64,000 nucleotides of DNA, taken from the NCBI RefSeq assembly GCF_000522985.1, contig NZ_CP007128.1, positions 1,658,220-1,722,219 of the forward strand. The letters are read 5' to 3'. Positions 41,932-47,798 of this stretch are shown here, in pieces. Origin of the DNA: Gemmatirosa kalamazoonensis. GTDB taxonomy: Bacteria; Gemmatimonadota; Gemmatimonadetes; Gemmatimonadales; Gemmatimonadaceae. Positions within the stretch are counted from its first letter, which is position 1; every line of letters starts with the position of its first letter. The notes below the pieces were generated by a model. It had not been told where the DNA came from. It did no database searches and saw only the letters and a program-made list of their open reading frames with translations. Position numbers and translations under genes: made by a program.

Positions 41932-42861
41932 TCAACTGCGCAGTATGCGCCTCTCGACGGCGGCGAATCCCTCACGCACGCTGGTATACCGCGGCGCCCA
42001 CCCGGCCGCCGCTCGCAGCTTGCGGTTCGACATCCGCTGCGACCGCGACAGCAGCTCGAGCGTGCTCCCGCCGAGTCGGGTGAGCCAGCGCGGGAGCGGG
42101 CGCGGGGGCGGGGCGCCTAACGCGGCGGCGAGCGCCGTGCCCCACGCGCCGCGCGTCAGCGGCTCGTCGTCGGTGACGTTGTAGATCCCGGCGGGCACGC
42201 CGAGCGCGGCGACCGCCGCCGTCGCCGCGTCGTCGTGCGACACCGACGACACGAATGCGCTCGCGTCGCCGGGCAGCGCGAGCCACCCCCGGCGCGCGAT
42301 CGGCATCGCGTCGTGCAGGAACGTCGAGTCGGGGCCGTAGAACAGCGCGAAGCGCAGCACCACGCCGGTCCCGCCGCGTTCGGTGAACCGCGCCTCCGAG
42401 CGCTCCGCGTCGAGCACCGATTCGTTGTACGGTGCGGGCCGCACGGGCCACGACTCGTCGATCCACGCGTCGCCACCGTCCTCGTAGATCGGCGCGAACG
42501 ACTCCTGCACGAGTCGCGGCACGCCCGCCGCGAGCATCGCGTCGACGAGCGCCGCGGAGCCGTCGCGCCGCACGCGATCGTTCTCGCGCCACGCGCTGGG
42601 GAGCAGCATGCGGTTCGTCGAGCGCGGCATGTGCGTCGCGAGGTTCAGCACCGCGTCGTGCCCGTGCAGCGCGCGCCGCAGCGCGGCCGCGTCGAGCAGA
42701 TCCACGTCCACCGCGGCGGCGCCCTGGCGCTCGAGCGCCGAACGCTTCTCCGGCGAGCGTCCCACCGCGGTGACCGCGTGGCCGGCGGCGACGAGCAGCG
42801 GCACCACGCGCCGCCCGACCACGCCCGTCGCGCCGGTCACGAAGATGCGCGTACCGCTCAC
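41932..42861 (-). CDS. NAD-dependent epimerase/dehydratase-like protein of the ECF41 module
   Basis: 309 residues from GTG 42861, overlapping the previous stop by four bases (GTGA). A Rossmann fold with GATGVVGRRVV at the start identifies the extended short-chain dehydrogenase/epimerase group; VQESFAPIYEDGG and FALFYGPDS are strand motifs. The usual YxxxK pair is replaced by PYNESVLDAERS, so it may not be a standard epimerase. Epimerase-like, oxidoreductase and carboxymuconolactone-decarboxylase genes are the known neighbours of ECF41 sigma genes, and this one is the second gene of the operon. Confidence 0.88.
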   Translation of the reverse strand: MSGTRIFVTGATGVVGRRVVPLLVAAGHAVTAVGRSPEKRSALERQGAAAVDVDLLDAAALRRALHGHDAVLNLATHMPRSTNRMLLPSAWRENDRVRRDGSAALVDAMLAAGVPRLVQESFAPIYEDGGDAWIDESWPVRPAPYNESVLDAERSEARFTERGGTGVVLRFALFYGPDSTFLHDAMPIARRGWLALPGDASAFVSSVSHDDAATAAVAALGVPAGIYNVTDDEPLTRGAWGTALAAALGAPPPRPLPRWLTRLGGSTLELLSRSQRMSNRKLRAAAGWAPRYTSVREGFAAVERRILRS

Positions 42862-43331
42862 GCGTGCGCCGCGACGCGCTCGCGCGGCTGGTACGTGCCC
42901 GGCTCCGCGCGGAAGCTCACCGCGAGCCGGTTCCATCCGTTGATGGCGACGATCGCCATCGTGAGCGCGACGATCTCCTCCTCGGAGAAGTGCGCGCGCA
43001 CCTCGTCGTACGCCTCGTCGGGCACGCCCGTGACGGCGAGCGCGGTGACCGACTCCGTCCACGCCAGCGCGGCCCGCTCGCGCGGCGTGAAGAACGGCGT
43101 CTCGCGCCACACCGGCACCGCGTACAGCCGCTGCTCGGTCTCGCCGGCGAGCCGCGCGTCCTTCGTGTGCATGTCGACGCAGTACGAGCAGCCGTTCATG
43201 TACGATGCGCGCAGCTTCACCAGCTCCACCAGCTCCGGCTCCAGCCCCGACCGCCGCACGTACGACTCCAGCCCCGACATCGCGCGCACCGCCTCGGGTG
43301 CCACGCGCGCATGATCGATTCGTCTCGTCAT
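42858..43331 (-). CDS. Carboxymuconolactone decarboxylase/AhpD-like protein
   Basis: 157 residues. The CxxC-type motif CSYCVDMHTKDAR and the region VELVKLRASYMNGC are those of the AhpD-like CMD family (alkylhydroperoxidase core). These proteins work in peroxide or thiol redox chemistry. It is first in the operon that diverges from the ECF41 sigma gene and has a sigma-type promoter 31 bp upstream. The start MTRRIDHARVAPEAV is the usual beginning. Confidence 0.93.
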   Translation of the reverse strand: MTRRIDHARVAPEAVRAMSGLESYVRRSGLEPELVELVKLRASYMNGCSYCVDMHTKDARLAGETEQRLYAVPVWRETPFFTPRERAALAWTESVTALAVTGVPDEAYDEVRAHFSEEEIVALTMAIVAINGWNRLAVSFRAEPGTYQPRERVAAHA

Positions 43332-43361
43332 CTCTCGCTCCGTTGGACGTTCACCCCGAAA

Positions 43362-43387
43362 GACGGGGACGGGCGCGGCGTGTGACA
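43362..43387 (-). promoter_or_regulatory. ECF41-type promoter of the CMD-epimerase operon
   Basis: On the minus strand TGTCACA (43387-43381), then 15 bp, then CGTC (43365-43362). ECF41 sigma factors are known to use TGTCACA -35 and CGTC -10 elements. The promoter drives the CMD gene starting at 43331. The divergent sigma gene has the same two boxes with the same 15-bp spacer. Confidence 0.85.
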
Positions 43388-43393
43388 GCTTCT

Positions 43394-43474
43394 CTCACGC
43401 GGAGGCGCGGAGAACGCGGAGAAGGCCAACTCGCTGTGTTGTTGTTCTCCGCGTTCTCCGCGCCTCCGCGTGAG
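43394..43474. repeat. Word hairpin, family CGCGGAGAACG, between divergent ECF41 promoters
   Basis: CTCACGCGGAGGCGCGGAGA on the left and TTCTCCGCGCCTCCGCGTGAG-type words on the right form a nearly perfect long hairpin with a loop AGGCCAACTCGCTGTGTTGT. It lies wholly between the two divergent -35 boxes. It is the fourth member of its family, and here it is in a divergent, not terminal, position. Confidence 0.88.
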
Positions 43475-43488
43475 CCCGTCGAGCCCCT

Positions 43489-43514
43489 TGTCACATCCCC
43501 GGCCGGGTCGCGTC
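43489..43514 (+). promoter_or_regulatory. ECF41-type autoregulatory promoter of the sigma gene
   Basis: TGTCACA at 43489-43495, 15 bp spacer, CGTC at 43511-43514. The -10 box ends only 9 bp before the sigma ATG at 43524, so the transcript would be leaderless or nearly so. The same boxes and spacing drive the opposite operon, indicating autoregulation of the module. Confidence 0.82.
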
Positions 43515-43523
43515 TTTTCAGGC

Positions 43524-44387
43524 ATGGAGCAGCTCCAGCACTCGACCGACGATCTCGAGCACTACCGCCCGCGCCTCTTCGGCGTCGCCTATCGCATGCT
43601 CGGCGACGCGGCCGAGGCCGAGGACATCGTGCAGGAAGCGTATCTGCGGTGGCAGCAGGCCGACCGCACCGACGTGCGCGCACCGGAAGGCTGGCTCGTC
43701 GCCGTCGTCACGCGGCTCGCCATCGACCGGCTGCGGCGGCTCGAGACCGAGCGGCGCGCGTACGCCGGTCCGTGGCTCCCCGAGCCGATCGCGACCGAGC
43801 GCGTCGCCGACAACGAGGAGCTCGCGTCGGACCTGTCGCTCGCGCTGCTCGTGCTGCTCGAGCGGCTCGGCGCGGAGGAGCGCGCGGCGTTCCTGCTCCG
43901 CGAGGTGTTCGAGGCCGACTACGACGAGATCGCGCGCGTGCTCGAGGCGAGCGTCCCCGCGGTGCGGCAGATGGTGCACCGCGCCCGTGAGCGGGTGCGC
44001 GGCGGCCGCTCGCGCTTCGCCGCGCCGCCCGACGCACGCGAGCGACTGTTAGGCCGCTTCCTCGCCGCGCTCGAGGCCGAGGACCGCGACGCGCTGCTCG
44101 CCGTGTTCGCGCCCGACGCGACGTTCACGAGCGACGGCGGCGGCCGCGTCCCCGCCGCGCGCAACGTCCTCCGCGGCCCCGACCGCATCACGCGCTTCCT
44201 GCTCGGCATCCAGCGGAAGTACCGCCTCCCGATCACGCACGAGGTGCGCTCGCTCAACGGCGAGCCCGCCATCGCGAGCTACGCGTTCGGCCACCTCTAC
44301 TGCGTCACCGCCATCGACATGGACGGTGATCGGATCTCGGCCGTCTACCGCGTATTGAATCCGGAGAAGCTGCGGTACGTGGAGTGA
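43524..44387 (+). CDS. ECF41-group RNA polymerase sigma factor with SnoaL-like C-terminal domain
   Basis: 287 residues from ATG 43524. Region 2 (YRPRLFGVAYRMLGDAAEAEDIVQEAYLRW) and region 4 (ERLGAEERAAFLLREVFEADYDEIARVL...VRQMVHRARERV) are complete. The linker has WLPEP. The C-terminal SnoaL-like domain carries DGDRI and NPEKL, variants of the DGGRI and NPDKL motifs that mark ECF41. That domain controls the sigma without a separate anti-sigma. It should transcribe itself and the divergent CMD-epimerase operon from two TGTCACA-N15-CGTC promoters. Confidence 0.95.
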   Translation: MEQLQHSTDDLEHYRPRLFGVAYRMLGDAAEAEDIVQEAYLRWQQADRTDVRAPEGWLVAVVTRLAIDRLRRLETERRAYAGPWLPEPIATERVADNEELASDLSLALLVLLERLGAEERAAFLLREVFEADYDEIARVLEASVPAVRQMVHRARERVRGGRSRFAAPPDARERLLGRFLAALEAEDRDALLAVFAPDATFTSDGGGRVPAARNVLRGPDRITRFLLGIQRKYRLPITHEVRSLNGEPAIASYAFGHLYCVTAIDMDGDRISAVYRVLNPEKLRYVE

Positions 44388-44391
44388 GGCT

Positions 44392-44458
44392 GGCTGCGTG
44401 GCTGCGTGGCTGCGTGGCGGTGCCGTTACGCAGCCACGCAGCGACGCAGCCGCGCAGC
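44392..44458. repeat. Word hairpin, family GCTGCGTG
   Basis: Three words GGCTGCGT, loop GCGGTGCCGTT, then ACGCAGCCACGCAGCGACGC. It lies between the convergent sigma gene and a small Cys-rich gene, whose stop it touches. It probably terminates both. Confidence 0.85.
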
Positions 44459-44665
44459 TCACCGCCGGGCCGGCTCGAAGCCGTCGCACCCGCTGATCGG
44501 CGTCACCACGAGGTGCAGCGAGGCGTGGCGGGGGTGGCCGCACTCGTCCGTGAGCGTCTCCGGCGCCTGGCGGCGCTGGCGGATCTGCGTGAGCTGGCCG
44601 TCGCCCTGGTGGTGCTCGCCGAAGTGGGCGCAGAGCCCGCACTGTCCATCATGTACCGATTGCAT
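44459..44665 (-). CDS. Small Cys/His-rich protein
   Basis: 68 residues from ATG 44665 with a strong GGAGG 6 bp upstream: MQSVHDGQCGLCAHFGEHH, LTQIRQRRQAPETLTDECGHPRHASLHLVVTPISGCDGFEPARR. Cys and His residues (CGLCAHFGEHH; CGHPRH) could bind a metal. The defined start and strong ribosome site suggest a real gene. I know no function for it. It stands alone, convergent with the ECF41 sigma gene. Confidence 0.75.
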   Translation of the reverse strand: MQSVHDGQCGLCAHFGEHHQGDGQLTQIRQRRQAPETLTDECGHPRHASLHLVVTPISGCDGFEPARR

Positions 44666-44870
44666 GCACACCTCCGCTGATCGTCGGGTCGGTCGCCGCG
44701 CGGTCGAGCGCGCCGGCTGCACCGCCGGAGAGTGCAACATCCGGGCACCGCGCGCCGTCGTGCACGGAACCCGCGGGGCGCATTGCGACGCTCCGCACCG
44801 CCCCACACGTTACTCTGCAGCCCGCTGCGTGCCGCGCGGGCCGCACTCTCTCGCCGCCGGAGTCGTCGCG

Positions 44871-45680
44871 ATGCGCCCGTCCCCGATGTTCCGCTGGTCC
44901 CGCCGAATCACCCTCGCGCTCGCCCTCGCCGCGCCCGCCGTGCTCGCCGGGCAGCCCGTGACGAAGGCGCAGCCCGCCGACAGCGGGCGCGTGCGGACCG
45001 TCGCCGTGCTGTACTTCGACAACAACTCCGGCCGCACCGACTACGACCCGCTCGGCCGCGGCATCTCCGCCATGCTCATCACGGATCTCTCGGCCGTGCC
45101 GCAGATCCGCCTCGTCGAGCGCGAGCGCCTCCAGAACGTGCTCGCCGAGCAGCAGCTCCAGCAGCTCTCCATGTTCGATCCGGCGACCGCGGTGCGGGCC
45201 GGCAAGCTGCTCGGCGCCGAATACCTGCTCACCGGCGCGTTCTCCGCCGTCGACCCGCAGATGCGCATCGACACGCGCGTCATCCGCGTCGAGACCGGCG
45301 AGATCGTGCGCACGGCGAAGGTGCAGGGCAACGCGGACGACTTCTTCAAGCTGCAGCAGAAGCTCGCCCACGAGCTCGTGAGCGCGCTCCCCATCGCCCT
45401 GTCGCCGGCCTCGCTCGACTCGCTGCAGAAGCAGCAGCAGCGCAACCGCATCGACGACGCGCGCGTCATCGTCGACTTCGCGGCGGGGCTCGTGCGCCTC
45501 GACAACCGCGACTACGTCGGCGCGGTCGAGAAGCTCGCTCCCGCGCTCACGCGCTCCCACGACGCGCTCGTCGTGCAGCTCGCGTACGACGAGGCCAAGA
45601 AGCGCGCGAGCGCCTCGGCGAAGCAGTCGGCGAAGGACAAGGTGAGGTCCGGTCTCCGCGGTCTGCTGAAGCGGCCCTGA
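44871..45680 (+). CDS. CsgG-like exported protein
   Basis: 269 residues from ATG 44871 with signal peptide ending VLAGQ. The domain AVLYFDNNSGRTDYDPLGRGISAMLITDLSAVPQIRLVERERLQNVLAEQQLQQ...GKLLGAEYLLTGAFS is the CsgG/GNA1162-type alpha/beta fold. Such proteins form outer-membrane pores or assembly factors for curli-like fibres, or act in the periplasm with TPR tails; this one ends with a TPR-like helical region and a basic tail (KQSAKDKVRSGLRGLLKRP). There is no lipobox Cys, unlike CsgG itself. It is overlapped by the MFS gene. Confidence 0.82.
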   Translation: MRPSPMFRWSRRITLALALAAPAVLAGQPVTKAQPADSGRVRTVAVLYFDNNSGRTDYDPLGRGISAMLITDLSAVPQIRLVERERLQNVLAEQQLQQLSMFDPATAVRAGKLLGAEYLLTGAFSAVDPQMRIDTRVIRVETGEIVRTAKVQGNADDFFKLQQKLAHELVSALPIALSPASLDSLQKQQQRNRIDDARVIVDFAAGLVRLDNRDYVGAVEKLAPALTRSHDALVVQLAYDEAKKRASASAKQSAKDKVRSGLRGLLKRP

Positions 45681-46825
45681 GCGCGCGCTGGGATGCGGCG
45701 CGCGTCGCCGTCGCGACCGTCTTCCTGATCGACGGGCTCACGTTCGGCGTCTGGGTCGCGCACCTGCCGCTCGTGAAGAGCGGGCTGCGCCTCTCCGATC
45801 TCGCGTTCTCCGCCGCGCTCGCGGGGCTCGTCGCCGGCGCGTTCGTCGCGCAGCCGATGGCCGGCGCGCTCGCCACGCGCTTCGGCAGCCGCCGCATGAC
45901 GCGCGTCGCGTCGGTCGCCGCGTGCCTCACGCTCGCGCTCCCCGCGCTCGCGCCGTCGCTCGCCGCGCTCGTCGCCGCGACCGCGCTGCTCGGCTTCACG
46001 CGGGGCGCCACCGAGGTGCCGATGAACGCGCAGGCGACGCTGTACGAGCTGCGCGTCGGCGCGCCGCGCATGTCGACGTTCCACGCGTGCTTCAGCCTCG
46101 GCGGCTTCGCCGGGGCGGGCATCGCCGCGCTGCTCCTGCGCGCGGGCTCCCCCGCGGCCGCCACGCTCGCCGGCGTCGGCGCGGGGTGCGCGGTCGTCTC
46201 GGCGCTCGTCAGCCGCCATCTCCTGCGCGACACGCCACACCCCGACGCGCCGGACGATCATGCGCACCTCTCGCTCGGGACGCTGCTGCGCGACGGGGCG
46301 CTCGTGGCCCTCGGCGCGCTCGCGTTCTGCGGCATGTTCGGGGAGGGCGCGATGGCCGACTGGAGCGCGCTCCTGCTCGAGCGCACCACCGGCGCCGCGC
46401 CGGCCGCCGCGGCGCTCGGCTACGCGGCGTTCTCGGTCGCGATGACGCTCGGCCGCGCGACCGGCGACGCGGTGATCGCCGCGGTCGGTCGCGCGCGGAC
46501 GCTGCGCGCGAGCGGCGTGCTCGCCGCCGCGGGACTCACGCTCGCCCTCGTCGCCCCGTACGCCGCCGCGGTCGCCGGCTGCGCGATCGTGGGGCTCGGC
46601 TACGCGAACCTCGTCCCGATCCTGTTCAGCGCGAGCGGCCGACGCGCCGGCCACGCCGGCATCGCCGCCGTGTCGACGGTGGGCTACGCCGGATTCGTCG
46701 TCGGCCCACCGGTCATCGGCGGCCTGTCACAGCTGCTCGGCAGCCTGCCGATCGCGCTCGTGGTGGTGGCGCTGTTCGCGCTGGCGATCGCCGCGGGGGC
46801 CGGCGTCGTGTCGCGCGAGACGTGA
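45677..46825 (+). CDS. MFS transporter, likely CTG start
   Basis: 382 residues, an inner-membrane secondary transporter with about 12 hydrophobic segments. The first (VATVFLIDGLTFGVWVAHLPLV) has no ATG, GTG or TTG upstream in frame, but CTG 45677 overlaps the upstream stop as CTGA; the next usable GTG at 45772 would remove helix 1. GSRRMTRVASV is the helix 2-3 loop and FCGMFGEGAMADWSALLL the later helices. It resembles sugar or multidrug exporters of the YbjJ type; the cargo is unknown. Confidence 0.85.
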   Translation: MSARWDAARVAVATVFLIDGLTFGVWVAHLPLVKSGLRLSDLAFSAALAGLVAGAFVAQPMAGALATRFGSRRMTRVASVAACLTLALPALAPSLAALVAATALLGFTRGATEVPMNAQATLYELRVGAPRMSTFHACFSLGGFAGAGIAALLLRAGSPAAATLAGVGAGCAVVSALVSRHLLRDTPHPDAPDDHAHLSLGTLLRDGALVALGALAFCGMFGEGAMADWSALLLERTTGAAPAAAALGYAAFSVAMTLGRATGDAVIAAVGRARTLRASGVLAAAGLTLALVAPYAAAVAGCAIVGLGYANLVPILFSASGRRAGHAGIAAVSTVGYAGFVVGPPVIGGLSQLLGSLPIALVVVALFALAIAAGAGVVSRET

Positions 46826-46843
46826 TCAGGGCGTGCTCATCAC

Positions 46844-46863
46844 GACTCCACGTACGTGGAGTC
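46844..46863. terminator. Perfect 20-bp palindrome between convergent genes
   Basis: GACTCCACGTACGTGGAGTC is a perfect palindrome 19 bp after the MFS stop and 77 bp before the stop of the convergent gene. A hairpin transcript would form on both strands. There is no long T-run, so it is either a weak terminator or a protein site. Confidence 0.55.
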
Positions 46864-46940
46864 TTCCAGGCGCGATGACGCTCCATGTGACGACGGCCGT
46901 CAGGCCGCCACCCGCGCCGGCGGCCGGCGTGCGGCGCCGT

Positions 46941-47558
46941 TCACGGCAGCGTCGCCATCACCGTCGGCGGGACGATCTTCTTGCCCAACGCGTCCAGGAC
47001 CTCGCGCGTGTCCTTCGGCAGCACGTCGGTCGACAGGATCGCATCGGCCACGCGACGGGCGTCCTCGATGGCGAGCGCGGTGCCCGCGTCGGGCTCCGTC
47101 CCCGCGAACCGGAAGCTCCGCGCGAAGAACTTCGCCGACGCGCCGATGTCCTCGCCGACCGTGCGGCGGGCGATATCCTTCGGCACCTTCAGCCCCCACG
47201 CAGCCTGCCGCCAGTGATGCTCGGCGAGCAGCCGGTCGGTCTGCGCGAACGCGCTGTCGAGCGTCGGGAGCGCGACGTCGGCCTTCGCCCGCAGGCGCGC
47301 GACGAGCTTGTCGAGCAGGCTCTCGGCGTCCATGAGCCGCAGGCCGACGTTCTCGTCGCGGCTCCGCCCCATCTCCTGGCGGACGTAGGCGGACGCGAGA
47401 CTCAGCGTGTAGGCGGCGTGCCCGGCGTCGTGATCGACGACGAGACGACGGACGGCGGGGAAGTCCGCCGAGTAGGTGGGCTGCGCGCGCGTCGGAGCGG
47501 CGGCGGCGAGCAGCGCGACATAGGAAAAGGCGACCGACGCCAGTCTCCGGGTCCGCAT
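46941..47558 (-). CDS. Hypothetical exported protein
   Basis: 205 residues from ATG 47558, with GGAGGA upstream, and signal peptide MRTRRLASVAFSYVALLAAAAPTRAQ. The body is all helical: VVDHDAGHAAYTLSLASAYVRQEMGRSRDENVGLRLMDAESLLDKLVARLRA and a long C-terminal helix region. No known domain is recognised. HDAGHAAYTL is not in a zinc motif context. Stands alone, convergent with the MFS gene. Confidence 0.72.
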   Translation of the reverse strand: MRTRRLASVAFSYVALLAAAAPTRAQPTYSADFPAVRRLVVDHDAGHAAYTLSLASAYVRQEMGRSRDENVGLRLMDAESLLDKLVARLRAKADVALPTLDSAFAQTDRLLAEHHWRQAAWGLKVPKDIARRTVGEDIGASAKFFARSFRFAGTEPDAGTALAIEDARRVADAILSTDVLPKDTREVLDALGKKIVPPTVMATLP

Positions 47559-47798
47559 GGAAGTCCTCCTCGGAATCGGCCCGACGCATGGGCGCCGCGG
47601 CCGTCGCGCCGGCGGCGTCGCGCCGAGCTTCGGGAAGAGGATGCGGCGCCCGAGTCGGCACGTCAGTCGGACGACAGGCGACACCGCGTCGGGGGACTCG
47701 CGGACGCCCCAGTACCTGGGCCCCTGCGCCCGCGGTACCTTGCCGCCGCGCCGTGTACCCCGCGGCGTCGGTCCTCCCGCTTCCCGTTCGCCCACGCG

